Counted from the stretch's first letter, positions 51,868 through 63,717 are shown. The stretch: 64,000 bases of DNA from Paucibacter sp. KCTC 42545 (GCF_001477625.1 NZ_CP013692.1:2480001-2544000); one strand, 5' to 3'. Program-made: numbers and translations. Notes: generated by a model from the sequence alone, not told the origin.

Positions 51868-54044
51868 TGAAACCCACAATCGCCTTGACCTCTTCCTTCG
51901 CCTCCGCCTTCGCCAGCCTCACCCTGGCCGGCCTGACCCTGATGTTCACGGAGACTGCCATGGCTCAAGCGAGTTCACCCACCGCCGCACCGGCTGTGCA
52001 GCAAAGCCCCGATCCTTACCAATGGCTGGAAGAAGTGCAAGGCGAGCGCGCCCTGGCCTGGGTGCGTGAGCGCAATGCCGTCAGCGCCAAGGTCTTGCAG
52101 TCACGCCCCGAGTACAAAGGCCTGCGCCAGGATCTGGCCGGCGTGCTCAACGCCAAGGACCGCATTCCCTATGTGAAGCGCATGGGCCCCTGGTTGTACA
52201 ACCTCTGGCAAGACGAGCAGAACAAGCGCGGCCTGTGGCGCCGCACCACCCTGGCCGAGTACCAAAAGGCCCAGCCACAATGGGAAACGGTGCTGGACAT
52301 CGATGCCCTGGGCGCAGCCGAGAAAGAAAACTGGGTCTACGCCGGCAGCAGCTGCCTCGGCCCCGACTACCGGCGCTGCCTGATTTCGCTCTCGCGCGGT
52401 GGCGCAGATGCGCATGTGGTGCGCGAGTTCGATACCCAGACCAAAACCTTCGTCAGCGAGCAAGCCTTTGTACTGCCCGAGGCCAAGTCCTCGGTGGACT
52501 GGATGGATGCCAACACGGTTTACGTGGGCACCGATTTCGGCCCCGGCAGCCTGACCGATTCCGGCTACCCGCGCGTCATCAAGCGCTGGCAACGTGGCAC
52601 ACCGCTGAGCGCAGCCACCACCGTCTTCGAAGGCGAGGCCCAAGACGTGGCGGCCGGCGTGATGGTGGACCACGCGCCCGGCTACCCCCGCACCTTGTTC
52701 AGCCGCGCGCTGGACTTCTACAACCAGGCCAGCTTTTTGCTGCAAGACGGCAAGCTGGTCAAGCTGGACCTGCCCAGCGATGCGCAGCCGCATTTCTGGG
52801 GCGACAAGCTCTTGATCGAGCCACGCAGCGACTGGCAAGTCGGCCCCCAAAAATTCAGCGCCGGCTCCCTGTTGCTGACCGATGCGGCTGCCTTCTTGCG
52901 CGGCGAGCGTGCGCAGTTCCAAGTCTTGTTCGCGCCCACCGCCACCCGCTCACTGGCCGGCTACACCCTGACGCAAAAGCACCTGATCCTGAACGTCAGC
53001 GATCAAGTGGCCAGCCGACTGGAGGAATGGAGCTTCACCGGTGCAACACCCACGCACCGCCTGATCAAAGCCCCCTTCCCCGGCACCCTGAGCCTGGCCA
53101 GCCTGCATGACAACGAGCTGCCGCAAGACGAACTGGCCAATAACTACCTGGTCAATTACGCGGACTTCCTGACCCCCGACACGCTTTACCTGGCCCAAGC
53201 CGGCAGCGATGAACGCCAAGCGCTGAAAAGCCGCGAGCCGCTTTTCAACGCCGGCGGCATGAAGGCCGAGCAGTTCTTTGCCACCAGCCGCGACGGCACC
53301 CGCGTGCCCTACTTCGTGGTCTGGCCCGCCGGCGCCAAAGCCAATGGCAAGAACCCCACCTTGCTCTACGGCTACGGTGGCTTCGAAGCCTCGATGCAGC
53401 CCGGCTACTCGGGCGGCCGCGGCCGTGCCTGGCTGCAACGCGGTGGCGTGTTTGTGCTGGCCAATATCCGCGGCGGCGGCGAGTTCGGCCCTAGCTGGCA
53501 CCAGGCCGCCATCAAGGCCAATAAGCAGCGCAGCTATGACGACTTCATCGCCGTGGCCGAAGACCTGATCAAGCGCAAAGTCACCGCGCCCAAGCACCTG
53601 GGCATCATGGGCGGCAGCAATGGCGGCTTGCTGATGGGCGCCACTTTTGTGCAGCGCCCCGAACTCTTCAACGCCGTGGTCTGCCAAGTGCCTTTGCTGG
53701 ACATGAGCCGCTATCACAAGCTGCTGGCCGGCGCCTCCTGGATGGCCGAATACGGCGACCCGGACAAGGCCGAGGAATGGGACTTCATTCGCAAGTACAG
53801 CCCCTACCAAAACGTCAAAAAGGGCGTGAAGTACCCCAAGGTTTTGTTCACCACCTCGACCCGTGATGACCGCGTCCACCCCGCCCACGCTCGCAAGATG
53901 GCGGCGCTGATGCAGGCCCAGGGCCACGATCTGCTGTACTTCGAGAACATCGAGGGCGGCCATGGCGGCGCCGCCGACAACGAGCAGCGCGCCACCCTGC
54001 AGGCGATGGAATACGCCTATCTGTGGCAGCAGCTCAAACGCTGA
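51864..54044 (+). CDS. Prolyl oligopeptidase-like serine peptidase (S9), secreted
   Basis: A 726-residue S9 peptidase: an N-terminal signal peptide (LTLAGLTLMFTETAMAQA), a seven-bladed propeller (about 50-430) and an alpha/beta hydrolase domain. The active site shows Ser in GGSNGGLL, Asp in TSTRDDRVHP and His in EGGHGG. This is the PreP/S9A pattern. It should cut short peptides, here in the periplasm or outside. Two starts are adjacent (51864 and 51867) in an ATGATGA overlap with yaeQ. Confidence 0.92.
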   Translation: MMKPTIALTSSFASAFASLTLAGLTLMFTETAMAQASSPTAAPAVQQSPDPYQWLEEVQGERALAWVRERNAVSAKVLQSRPEYKGLRQDLAGVLNAKDRIPYVKRMGPWLYNLWQDEQNKRGLWRRTTLAEYQKAQPQWETVLDIDALGAAEKENWVYAGSSCLGPDYRRCLISLSRGGADAHVVREFDTQTKTFVSEQAFVLPEAKSSVDWMDANTVYVGTDFGPGSLTDSGYPRVIKRWQRGTPLSAATTVFEGEAQDVAAGVMVDHAPGYPRTLFSRALDFYNQASFLLQDGKLVKLDLPSDAQPHFWGDKLLIEPRSDWQVGPQKFSAGSLLLTDAAAFLRGERAQFQVLFAPTATRSLAGYTLTQKHLILNVSDQVASRLEEWSFTGATPTHRLIKAPFPGTLSLASLHDNELPQDELANNYLVNYADFLTPDTLYLAQAGSDERQALKSREPLFNAGGMKAEQFFATSRDGTRVPYFVVWPAGAKANGKNPTLLYGYGGFEASMQPGYSGGRGRAWLQRGGVFVLANIRGGGEFGPSWHQAAIKANKQRSYDDFIAVAEDLIKRKVTAPKHLGIMGGSNGGLLMGATFVQRPELFNAVVCQVPLLDMSRYHKLLAGASWMAEYGDPDKAEEWDFIRKYSPYQNVKKGVKYPKVLFTTSTRDDRVHPAHARKMAALMQAQGHDLLYFENIEGGHGGAADNEQRATLQAMEYAYLWQQLKR

Positions 54045-54084
54045 GTCGGCAAAGCAAAAAAGCAAGACGCAATAGGATCAGGCC

Positions 54085-54951
54085 ATGAGTGATTTGCACA
54101 TTCAGCACGACCCGGCGCTGGGCCGCTTTCATGCCCAGATCGATGGCCACACCATTGAACTGGACTACCAACGCAGCGCCAGCCAGCTGATTTTTCACCA
54201 CACCGGTGTGCCTCCCGCATTGGAAGGCCGCGGCCTGGCGGCCAAGCTGGTCACGCATGGCCTGCAGTGGGCCGCTACGCAAGAGGGCATGCAAGTCGTG
54301 CCCGCCTGCAGCTATGTGGCGGCCTTCATCCGCCGCCAGGCACGCTGGCAGCGCCTGACGCTGGCAGCACCCATTCAGGCGGTGCTGAACTATTGGTTCG
54401 GCGCCCTGGGCAGCGCGGACGAGGACCAGGTTCGCTCGCTGTGGTTCACCAAAAGCGCAGCGACCGACGCCGACATCAGCGCGCGTTTCAGCACGCTGAT
54501 TGAAGCCGCCATGGCCGGCGGCTTGCAGGACTGGGCCGCCACGGCGCAAGGCCGCCTGGCCCGCATCCTGCTGCTGGACCAATTCACCCGCAACGTCTTT
54601 CGCGGCCAGGCCCGCAGTTTCGCGGGCGATACGCTGGCCCTAGCGGATGCCCTGCATTTGCTAGACAGCGAACGCAGCAGCGGCTTCGAGCAACTGCCGC
54701 CCCTGCAGCGCTGGTTCGCCCTGATGCCGCTGGAGCATGCCGAAGACGCCGCCATGCAAGCCCGCTGCGTGGCCGAGTTCGAGCAGCAGGCAAGACTTGA
54801 CCCTCGCTTGCAAGGCGCGCTGGACTATGCCCGCAAGCATGAGGCGGTGATCCGGCAGTTCGGCCGCTTCCCGCACCGCAACGCCATCCTCGGGCGCGAG
54901 TCCAGCGCCGCGGAGTTGGACTATCTGGCCCAGCCGGGGGCGGGTTTCTAA
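54085..54951 (+). CDS. GNAT acetyltransferase-DUF924 fusion
   Basis: A 288-residue protein of two parts. Residues 1-90 form a small YjdJ-type GNAT fold (FHHTGVPPALEGRGLAAKLV, then MQVVPACSYVAAFIRR) with the acetyl-CoA loop and a conserved Cys. Residues 98-280 form a DUF924 domain, a TPR-like helical fold (AVLNYWFGALG, then ILLLDQFTRNVFRG and FGRFPHRN). Each domain is widespread alone; the direct fusion is unusual to me. Function unknown. It stands 40 bases after the S9 peptidase gene. Confidence 0.88.
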   Translation: MSDLHIQHDPALGRFHAQIDGHTIELDYQRSASQLIFHHTGVPPALEGRGLAAKLVTHGLQWAATQEGMQVVPACSYVAAFIRRQARWQRLTLAAPIQAVLNYWFGALGSADEDQVRSLWFTKSAATDADISARFSTLIEAAMAGGLQDWAATAQGRLARILLLDQFTRNVFRGQARSFAGDTLALADALHLLDSERSSGFEQLPPLQRWFALMPLEHAEDAAMQARCVAEFEQQARLDPRLQGALDYARKHEAVIRQFGRFPHRNAILGRESSAAELDYLAQPGAGF

Positions 54952-54981
54952 GCCATCCCAGGCGAGGACAAAATAGGAGGC

Positions 54982-56703
54982 TTAAGCGCCGTGCTCCTCG
55001 CGCTCCTGCAAGAGCCGCCACATCACCTTGCCTGAACCCGATTTGGGCAGGCTATCGGCAAAGGCCAGCTGCTTGGGCGCTTTGTAGAGTGCCATATGCT
55101 CGCGCGCCCAGGCCATGATGTCTTCTTCGCTGACATTGCCCCGCGCCTCGGCGCGCAGCACGACGATGGCTTTGACGGTCTCGCCGCGATAGGCGTCCTT
55201 GGCCGCGATGATGCAGGCTTCCTGCACCGCCGGATGCCTGTAGAGCAGCATCTCCACTTCCGAGGGCCAGACCTTGTAGCCGCTGGCATTGATCATGCGC
55301 TTGAGCCGGTCGGTGATGAAGAAGTAACCCTCCTCATCCATGCGCCCGAGATCACCGGTGCGGAAAAAACGCTTGCCCTCGATCTCGATGAAGGCCGCCG
55401 CCGTCGCCTCGGGCTGCTGCCAGTAACCGCCAAACACCATGGGGCCGTGGGTGATGATTTCGCCCACCTCGCCGATCGGCAGCTCCGTCAAGGTGTGCGG
55501 ATCGATGATGCGCGAATCCACCCCGAAGATGGGAATGCCCAGACATTGCAGCTTGGCCCGCTCGGGCGGATTGGCGTGTGAAGGCGCGGCCGTTTCGGTC
55601 AAGCCATAGCCCTCGGCAAAGGTCAGGCCGAACTCTTGCTGCAGGCGTTCCGCCACCGCCTGCGGCATCGCCGCACCACCGCCGCTGAGGTAGACCAGGC
55701 TGCTCAAATCGAAGCTCTTGTAATTGGGGCTGCCGAAGAGGTCGATGATCATGGTCGGCACACAAGTCCAGTGCGAGACCCGGTAGCGCGAGATCAAACG
55801 GCCCGCCAACTCGCGATCCCAGCGCGGCATGATGACGATGGTCATGCCCTGAAACACCGGGCCCAAGACGCCGTACAACATGCCGGTGATGTGGAACATG
55901 GGCACCACAGCCAGGCCCACCGCTTCGGGCGAGGCATAACCCCACAGCCCACCGCCGCAGGCATTGGCCATCAAGGTGGCATTGCTGTGCATGCAGCCCT
56001 TGGGCAGGCCGGTGGTGCCCGAGGTGTAGGGCAGCAAGGCCAGATCATCCGGGCCGGCCGTGTGTGGGCCGGGCCGCAGGCCTTGGGCCAGGGCATCGCC
56101 CCAAAGCGTCAGCCCGTCCATGGCGGGCAAATCGGGCCGGGCTTGCAAGAACTGCTGCAAGATTTCAGGCACGGCCAGCTCGGCCGGGATGCCCTGCGCC
56201 GGCAATGCATCGCCATAGTGCGCCACCAGCACGGCCTTGACGCGCTGGGCTTGCGGCAAGGCCTGATTGGCGGCGTGAACAATGCCGGCCAACTCGGCAC
56301 TGCAGATCACCAGCTTGGTGGCGGGGTCGCTGATGTAGTGGCCAAACTCCTCGGCCCGGTTCATCGGGTTTACCGGCACCAGCACCGCATTGGCCCGGTT
56401 CACCGCGTAAAAGGCCGCCAGGTACTGCGGGCAGTTCTGCATATAGAGGGCGACGCGGTCCCCCGCTTGCACGCCCTGGGCCTGCAACCAGCCGGCCAGC
56501 GCTTCGGCCTGGGCCTTGAGTTGCGCGTAGCTGCATGATTGGCCGCAAAAAATCGTCGCCGCCTTATCGGGGAAGCGCTTGGCCGACACCTCCAGGTTGA
56601 ACCACAAGGAGGTCTGTGGCACTTGCAACTCACGCGGCAGACGGCGTGGCCAGTGGCTGCGCTGAGCCAGTTGTTGCGGGGAAATCAGAGCGTCTGCGGG
56701 CAT
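54982..56703 (-). CDS. Acyl-CoA ligase (AMP-binding, fatty-acid-CoA ligase type)
   Basis: A 573-residue adenylate-forming enzyme: P-loop-like LLPYTSGTTGLPKG, the GYGLTETAAPS motif, RTGDLGRMDEEGYF and the C-terminal hinge RMINASGYKVWPSEVE with the catalytic Lys near SLPKSGSGKVM. It activates a carboxylic acid as acyl-AMP and transfers it to CoA. The substrate is probably a medium or long fatty acid, but this is not settled. Convergent with the GNAT-DUF924 gene and divergent from argG. Confidence 0.92.
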   Translation of the reverse strand: MPADALISPQQLAQRSHWPRRLPRELQVPQTSLWFNLEVSAKRFPDKAATIFCGQSCSYAQLKAQAEALAGWLQAQGVQAGDRVALYMQNCPQYLAAFYAVNRANAVLVPVNPMNRAEEFGHYISDPATKLVICSAELAGIVHAANQALPQAQRVKAVLVAHYGDALPAQGIPAELAVPEILQQFLQARPDLPAMDGLTLWGDALAQGLRPGPHTAGPDDLALLPYTSGTTGLPKGCMHSNATLMANACGGGLWGYASPEAVGLAVVPMFHITGMLYGVLGPVFQGMTIVIMPRWDRELAGRLISRYRVSHWTCVPTMIIDLFGSPNYKSFDLSSLVYLSGGGAAMPQAVAERLQQEFGLTFAEGYGLTETAAPSHANPPERAKLQCLGIPIFGVDSRIIDPHTLTELPIGEVGEIITHGPMVFGGYWQQPEATAAAFIEIEGKRFFRTGDLGRMDEEGYFFITDRLKRMINASGYKVWPSEVEMLLYRHPAVQEACIIAAKDAYRGETVKAIVVLRAEARGNVSEEDIMAWAREHMALYKAPKQLAFADSLPKSGSGKVMWRLLQEREEHGA

Positions 56704-56899
56704 TCGTCGGTCTCCTTGTGTTTGTGCCGATTCTGGGTGGAGCCGCGCGCTAGCAGCTGTCGCTAGCGAGACAAAGCCGCCGCCGCAGGGGACACAGCAT
56801 CAAACACATTCAGCCTGAAACCACGCCGGCGCCACGGAAATCGCATTTGAACCACGTTGAAAACGATCCAAAAACAGCCCGATGCGGGTTTAGCCCTAA

Positions 56900-58284
<1,385 letters not shown>

Positions 58285-58285
<1 letters not shown>

Positions 58286-58899
58286 TGCGCGCGCGGGGCG
58301 GTTCCGCGCAGCCAAGCGGCGCGGCCCGGTTGCTTTTGACCGGGCCTGCTGTGTTGGCGGGCTTGGCTAGCTTGGCCTTCACCAGCTTTGCGAGCTTGGC
58401 ACTGGCACAAGACCCGCCGGCTCCGGCGGGCTGGGTCAGTGCCTCCGCCGCCGCTTCCGGGCGGACGGCCGAGCCCAAGGGTCGCATCGTGCTGACCCTC
58501 AGCGGCAAGCTCCAGCGCCCCAACGCGCAGGACCGCGCCGTGTTCGACATGGCCATGCTGGCCGCCCTGCCGCAGCACAGCTTCAAGACCAAAACGCCGT
58601 GGTACGCCGAGCCGCGCAAATTCACCGGCCCGCTCTTGCGCGATGTGCTGGCGGCAGCCGGTGCGGATGGCAAGAGCCTGGAAGCCATCGCCATCAATGA
58701 CTACAAGGTCAGCATTCCGGTGGAGGATGCCCTCAGGCATCAGGTGATTGTGGCCAGGCTGATGGATGATCAAACCATGCCCTTGCGAGACAAAGGCCCC
58801 TTATTCATCATCTACCCCTTCGATACCGAGCCTGAGCTGCGCAGCTCGCTGTTCTACAGCCGCTCGGTCTGGCAGCTCAAGGCCTTGGTGATTCGCTAG
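58285..58899 (+). CDS. Periplasmic sulfite-oxidase-fold (Moco-binding-like) protein without Cys
   Basis: A 204-residue protein with a signal peptide (long hydrophobic part ending near SLALAQ) and a domain resembling the oxidoreductase molybdopterin-binding fold: TLSGKLQRPN, PWYAEPRKFTGPLLRDVLAA, IAINDYKVSIPVEDAL and KGPLFIIYPFDTEPELR. There is no Cys at all, so the usual Cys ligand of molybdenum is missing. It is therefore probably a binding or sensor protein, not an enzyme. It overlaps the argG stop by one base and precedes a hybrid kinase by 25 bases. Confidence 0.8.
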
Positions 58900-58924
58900 C
58901 CAGGCGCCGCCCCAGTAGCCACCG

Positions 58925-61231
58925 ATGTCTTCCACCCTTTTTCTGCAGCGGCGCCGCTGGACGGTGCTGGCGGTGACCATGGCACTGGCCTTGATCACCA
59001 CCTTTGGCGGCGTGGCCATGTTGCAGCATCGGCAAACCGAGTTACTCAATGCCACCGGGCGCTACGAAGAAGACTATCTGGCCTGGAGCTTGTTCCAGCT
59101 GGAAGCCGAGTTCCTCAAGCTGCAGCTCTCACTGCAGCAGGCGCTGGATAGCCAAAGCCCCATCGACGCCGAGCAGGTGGAGCAGCGTTTCGAAATCTTC
59201 GTCAGCCGCATCAATCTGATCGAAAGCGAATATGCCGCCAAGATGCTGCGCGGCAGCCCCAACTACGACGCCACGCTGGCGCGCTGCAAGCGCTTTGTGC
59301 AATGGGCCGATGCCCTGCCGCTGACTGCGGCCACGGTGCGCAGCCATCCCGAGCAGATGCGCATGGCGCTGGCGCAAATGTCGGGCATGGGCGAGGCGAT
59401 CCGGGATCTCTCGCTCACCGCCTCGCACCATGTGGCCGCCCGCACCGTTGAGCGCAACGAACTGGTGCGCTCCCAAGCCCGCCTGAGCATCGCCCTGACC
59501 TTGCTGCAATGCACCTTGACCCTGGCCCTGGCCGCGGTGGTGATCAGCCAATTCAGGCGCCTGGCCCGCTACGGCAAGGAGCAACTCGAACACGCCCAAC
59601 ATCTGCAGCAGGCCCGCCGCGAGGCCGAGGCCGGCAGCCGCGCCAAGAGCGTTTTCCTGGCCAATATGAGCCATGAGTTGCGCACCCCCATGCACGGCTT
59701 GATGGGCATGCTGGGCCTGCTGCGCGACACGCCGCTGGACGGCTCGCAGCGCACCCTGCTCAAGGCCGCCGAAGACTCCAGCCGCCATTTGCTGAGCGTG
59801 CTGAACGATATTCTGGACGTCTCCAAGATGGAGGCCGGCGGCATCACCGTGCATCTGGAGCCTGTGGCTTTGCAAGAGCTGCTGGCCGAGCTGCGGGAAC
59901 TCAGCCTGCCAAGTGCGCAAGCCAAGGGCCTGGCCCTGCGCATCGAAGCCGAAGCCGGCCTGCCCGCCTGGGTGATGAGCGACCCAACCCGGCTGCGGCA
60001 GATTCTGCTCAATCTGCTCAGCAATGCGGTCAAGTTTTCAGAGCAAGGCCGGGTCAGCCTGCAGCTGAGCCGCCAAGCCGATGCGCAAGGCCTGCCGCTG
60101 CTGCGCTTCGAGGTCAGCGATACGGGTGTGGGCATGGACGCCGACACCCAGGCCAAACTGTTCCAGCGCTTCAGCCAGGGCGACGCCAGCAGCTCGCGCC
60201 GCTTCGGCGGTGCCGGCCTAGGGCTGGAGATTTCCCGCAATCTGGCGCGCGCCATGGGCGGCGACATCACCGTCACCAGCGAATTGGGTCACGGCTCCAC
60301 CTTCACCCTGGACCTCAGCCTGGTGGAAAGCCAGGCCCAGCTGAGTGCCGGCCAGGCCAGCAAAGACGCACAGGCGCTGGCCCAGGCCACACAGCGGCCG
60401 CTGCGCATTCTGGTGTCAGAAGACCATGAAACGAATCGCGCTTTTTTGCGCGCCGTGCTGGACAAGCTGGGCCACAGCGCGCTGTTCTGCGAGAACGGTT
60501 TTGAAGCCGTGCAGCGCCTCCAGCAAGAGCCCTTCGATCTGGTGCTGATGGATTTGCACACCCCGGTGATGGACGGCTTTCAGGCCGCTCGGGCCATCCG
60601 CGCCATGGCGCCGCCAAGATGCGCGACGCCGATTTACGCGCTCTCGGCCGATGCATTCGAAGAGACCCGCCAGCGCGCTCTGCATGCGGGCATGAACGAG
60701 TTCCTGGCCAAGCCCGTCAGCGTCGAGTTGCTGGCCCAGACCCTGCAGCAATTGGCCAGCCAGCTCGCCCCCGCCACTGAATCAGCAATCAAAACAGCGA
60801 AGAGCACCGACAGCGTTGCAATGACGGATGCAAACCCGGCGGCCCATCCAGACCGCCGCTTTGATGAGCGGGTGCTGGCCGACTTGCGCGAACTCTTGGC
60901 GCCTGAGGCCGTGGCGCATCTCTACCAAACCTTTGTGGATAGCCTGCCGCAGACCCGCTCAGATCTGCAACAAGCACTGGCCGAGCGCCAGGCGCTGCCG
61001 CTGCGCGGACTCGCCCATGCCGTCAAGGGTGCGGCAGCCAATCTGGGCCTGCTGCTGGTGGTGGAGCCAGCACTGAACCTGGAGCTGGGCCTGCGCGCCG
61101 CCATCAATGCCGGGCAGTTGGACTGGCCGCTGATTGGCCAACAGTGCACCGCATTGCTCGATGCGTTTGATCTCAGCGCTAACCTGTGCCGGGAACGCGG
61201 GCTTTTGAAACCCGCGCCAACGCTCAGTTAG
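58925..61231 (+). CDS. Hybrid sensor histidine kinase with receiver and Hpt domains
   Basis: A 768-residue membrane kinase. Two transmembrane helices (about 13-34 and 188-208) enclose a periplasmic helical sensor domain. The kinase core has His250 in [12 protein letters not shown] box [15 protein letters not shown] and GGAGLGL. A receiver (493-610) has acidic Glu499/Asp500, phospho-acceptor Asp543 in LMDLHTP and Lys596. The C-terminal Hpt domain has His698 in [12 protein letters not shown] full phosphorelay is thus in one protein; the final response regulator is not nearby. It is paired with the preceding periplasmic protein, likely its sensory partner. Confidence 0.93.
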   Translation: MSSTLFLQRRRWTVLAVTMALALITTFGGVAMLQHRQTELLNATGRYEEDYLAWSLFQLEAEFLKLQLSLQQALDSQSPIDAEQVEQRFEIFVSRINLIESEYAAKMLRGSPNYDATLARCKRFVQWADALPLTAATVRSHPEQMRMALAQMSGMGEAIRDLSLTASHHVAARTVERNELVRSQARLSIALTLLQCTLTLALAAVVISQFRRLARYGKEQLEHAQHLQQARREAEAGSRAKSVFLANMSHELRTPMHGLMGMLGLLRDTPLDGSQRTLLKAAEDSSRHLLSVLNDILDVSKMEAGGITVHLEPVALQELLAELRELSLPSAQAKGLALRIEAEAGLPAWVMSDPTRLRQILLNLLSNAVKFSEQGRVSLQLSRQADAQGLPLLRFEVSDTGVGMDADTQAKLFQRFSQGDASSSRRFGGAGLGLEISRNLARAMGGDITVTSELGHGSTFTLDLSLVESQAQLSAGQASKDAQALAQATQRPLRILVSEDHETNRAFLRAVLDKLGHSALFCENGFEAVQRLQQEPFDLVLMDLHTPVMDGFQAARAIRAMAPPRCATPIYALSADAFEETRQRALHAGMNEFLAKPVSVELLAQTLQQLASQLAPATESAIKTAKSTDSVAMTDANPAAHPDRRFDERVLADLRELLAPEAVAHLYQTFVDSLPQTRSDLQQALAERQALPLRGLAHAVKGAAANLGLLLVVEPALNLELGLRAAINAGQLDWPLIGQQCTALLDAFDLSANLCRERGLLKPAPTLS

Positions 61232-61238
61232 GGCGCGA

Positions 61239-62312
61239 TCACAACAAGACCGGCTCCGGCTCCAGCCGGATGCCAAAGCGGCCGTAGACGCTTTCCTGAA
61301 TCGCCCGGGCCAGGGTCACAACTTCAGCGCCACGCGCTTCGCCGCGGTTCACCAGCACCAGCGCTTGACGCTCGTAAACCGCCGCGCCACCCACCGCCTT
61401 GCCCTTCCAGCCGCAGGCATCGATCATCCAGCCGGCGGCCAGCTTGATCTGGCCATCGGGCATTTGGTAGTGCACCACACTCGGGTCGCGCCCGATGATG
61501 TCGCGGCATTGTTCGGGCGTGACCAGAGGGTTCTTGAAAAAGCTGCCGGAGTTGCCGATGACGGCCGGATCCGGCAGCTTGGCGCGGCGAATGGCGCAGA
61601 CCCAATCAAAGATCTGCCGGGCCGTGGGCGCCGTGATGCCGGTCTCGCTCATCTTGCGCTCCAGCTCCAAATAACCCAGCACGGGCCGCCAGGGCTTGGG
61701 CAGAGCAAAGCGCACCTGGGTGATGACGCTTTTGCCAGCCAGGCCACCAAAGTCGCTGTGCTTGAAGACGCTGTCGCGGTAGCCAAACTTGCACACCGAG
61801 GCCGGCAGGCGCACCACGCGACCGGTCACCAGGTCCACCACCTCGACGCTATCGATGCGGTCTTGCACCTCCAGGCCGTAAGCGCCGATGTTTTGCACCG
61901 GCGACGCGCCCACGGTGCCGGGAATCAAGGCCAGGTTCTCCAGGCCGGGGTAGCCCTGATCCAGGGTCCACGCCACCAAGTCATGCCAGGGCACGCCGGC
62001 GCCGGCCTCGATAATCCAGGCATCGTCGCGCTCCTCGACCAAGCGCATGCCGGGAATTTCCATCTTCAGCACCACCGCCTCGATGTCCTTGGTCAGCACC
62101 AAATTGCTGCCGCCGCCCAGCACAAACTTGGGCGCGCGGCCCAGTTCGGGGTGGTCCACCACGCGGCGCACATCAGCGGCTTCGCGGATGCGCACCAGGC
62201 GCCGGGCTGTTGCAGGCAGGCCGAAGGTGTTAAAAGGCTTGAGATTGACGTCGAATTCCAGCACCAATTTGGCGCCGGAAACCTCGTCCCGATTGACCGC
62301 TTTTTCATCCAT
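61239..62312 (-). CDS. murB: UDP-N-acetylenolpyruvoylglucosamine reductase
   Basis: A 357-residue FAD enzyme: LGGGSNLVLT, EAGAGVPWHDLVAWTLDQGY, IPGTVGASPVQNIGAYG and the active-site Ser in GNSGSFFKNP. It reduces enolpyruvyl-UDP-GlcNAc with NADPH in peptidoglycan synthesis. It is of the longer type I form. ATG 62312 is chosen; the longer frame from 62378 overlaps the yajQ leader. Divergent from yajQ and convergent with the hybrid kinase. Confidence 0.95.
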   Translation of the reverse strand: MDEKAVNRDEVSGAKLVLEFDVNLKPFNTFGLPATARRLVRIREAADVRRVVDHPELGRAPKFVLGGGSNLVLTKDIEAVVLKMEIPGMRLVEERDDAWIIEAGAGVPWHDLVAWTLDQGYPGLENLALIPGTVGASPVQNIGAYGLEVQDRIDSVEVVDLVTGRVVRLPASVCKFGYRDSVFKHSDFGGLAGKSVITQVRFALPKPWRPVLGYLELERKMSETGITAPTARQIFDWVCAIRRAKLPDPAVIGNSGSFFKNPLVTPEQCRDIIGRDPSVVHYQMPDGQIKLAAGWMIDACGWKGKAVGGAAVYERQALVLVNRGEARGAEVVTLARAIQESVYGRFGIRLEPEPVLL

Positions 62313-62380
62313 GGCAGAATTTTCCCAGATCAAGGGTGCGAATCCCCGCCCTTTCACCTCACAAGATTGAATAAACATCT

Positions 62381-62875
62381 ATGCCTAGCTTTGACATCAC
62401 CCTCGAACCCGATATGGTCAAGATCAAGAACGGTATCGAGACCAGTTCCAAAGAAATCGGCACCCGCTTTGACTTCAAGGGCACCAGCGCCAGCGTCGAG
62501 TTGAAGGAAAAAGAAAAGGAAATCCACTCGGTCGGCGACAGCGATTTCCAGCTCGAGCAAATCGAAGCCGTGGTCTACAGCAAGCTGACCAAGCAAGGCG
62601 TGGTGATCAGCTTCCTGGACAAGCAGGAAAAGGTCGAGAAGATGGGTGGCGACAAAGTCCGCCAGGTCTACAAGATCAAGAACGGCGTCGAGGCCCCTTT
62701 GGCCAAGAAGATCACCGGCTTCATCAAGGAAAGCAAGATGAAGGTGCAAGCCTCCATCCAGGGCGACACGGTGCGCGCCACCGGCAAGAACCGCGATGAC
62801 CTGCAAGTGGCGATCAATGCGCTGAAGAAAGAATTTGCCGACACGCCGCTGAGCTACGGCAACTTCCGCGACTAA
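62381..62875 (+). CDS. yajQ: YajQ family nucleotide-binding protein
   Basis: A 164-residue protein matching YajQ throughout (DITLEPDMVKIKNGIETSSK, GTRFDFKGTSASVEL, GKNRDDLQVAINALK). YajQ proteins bind nucleic acids, and a Xanthomonas relative binds cyclic di-GMP. No strong ribosome site is visible before the ATG. The next gene starts 6 bases after the stop. Confidence 0.94.
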   Translation: MPSFDITLEPDMVKIKNGIETSSKEIGTRFDFKGTSASVELKEKEKEIHSVGDSDFQLEQIEAVVYSKLTKQGVVISFLDKQEKVEKMGGDKVRQVYKIKNGVEAPLAKKITGFIKESKMKVQASIQGDTVRATGKNRDDLQVAINALKKEFADTPLSYGNFRD

Positions 62876-62881
62876 GCCGCC

Positions 62882-63583
62882 ATGGCCAAGCCCAGCGTCA
62901 GCCTCGTCCGCCGCCTCGTCTGCGGCGCCAGCCTGGCGCTGATGGCCAGCCTTGTTGCGGCGCAAAGCAGCAGCAGCAACAGCGCAAGTGCCGGGCCGGC
63001 GCTCAGCTTCAACGGCAGCCTGGGCCAAAAAGCGGCCCTGCTGCTGATCGGCGGGGAGGCCAAGACCGTGGCCGTGGGCGCCACGGTGCAAGGGGTGCGC
63101 CTGATCTCGATGGAGGAGGACCGCGCGGTGGTGGAAGTTGCCGGGCGGCGCCAGACTCTGGTGCTCGGCGCCTCACCCGGCCGGGTCGGTGACGCCACGA
63201 GCAATGTGCGTAGCGCCCGCCAGATCGTGTTGAGTTCTGGTCCCGGCGGCCACTTCACCAGCGGCGGCAGCATCAACGGCCTGACGACACAGTTCCTGGT
63301 CGACACCGGCGCCACCGCCGTGTCCATCAGCCAGGCCGAGGCTGAGCGTTTGAACCTCAAATACCGCGAGGGCCGGCGCATCATGACCCAGACCGCCAAT
63401 GGCGTGGTGCCCGCCCATTTGCTTCAGCTCGCCACGGTGCGGGTCGGCGAAGTGGAATTACGCAATGTCGACGCCATCGTCACACCGGGGCAGATGAGCC
63501 ATGTTTTGCTGGGCAATACATTTCTGTCGCGTTTTCAGATGAAGCGCGAGAACGAAATCATGACCCTGGATCTGCGCTACTGA
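62882..63583 (+). CDS. Retropepsin-like aspartic protease, secreted (clan AA)
   Basis: A 233-residue protein with a signal peptide (SLALMASLVAA) and a retropepsin-like domain in the C-terminal half: the catalytic motif is FLVDTGATAVSIS, followed by RIMTQTANGVVPAHLLQLATV and a final LGNTFLSRFQMK. The N-terminal half (about 40-110) is a separate beta region. One catalytic Asp per chain implies a homodimer. Such TIGR02281-type proteins are secreted or anchored in the envelope; substrates are unknown. It follows yajQ closely. Confidence 0.88.
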   Translation: MAKPSVSLVRRLVCGASLALMASLVAAQSSSSNSASAGPALSFNGSLGQKAALLLIGGEAKTVAVGATVQGVRLISMEEDRAVVEVAGRRQTLVLGASPGRVGDATSNVRSARQIVLSSGPGGHFTSGGSINGLTTQFLVDTGATAVSISQAEAERLNLKYREGRRIMTQTANGVVPAHLLQLATVRVGEVELRNVDAIVTPGQMSHVLLGNTFLSRFQMKRENEIMTLDLRY

Positions 63584-63606
63584 AGCCCTGCGCAGGGCGG
63601 TGAACG

Positions 63607-63638
63607 CTTCACCCCACCCCCGCAAGCAGGGGGTGAAG
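63607..63638. repeat. Inverted repeat after the retropepsin gene
   Basis: CTTCACCCC (63607-63615) pairs with GGGGTGAAG (63630-63638) across a 14-base loop. It lies 24 bases after the stop codon. There is no T run, so it is only a possible transcript end. Confidence 0.5.
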
Positions 63639-63717
63639 AGGCGAAGTTGTATGAACAATGTCACCACGACCAGCAGGCAGCGGCTGCAATCGCCGCCGAG
63701 TTGCGGATACTGTGGGG

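Noticed and set aside
56748..56768. Inverted repeat CGCTAGC-N7-GCTAGCG upstream of the acyl-CoA ligase gene
   Set aside because: The arms are short and half of each is a self-palindrome, so the match is weak evidence for an operator.
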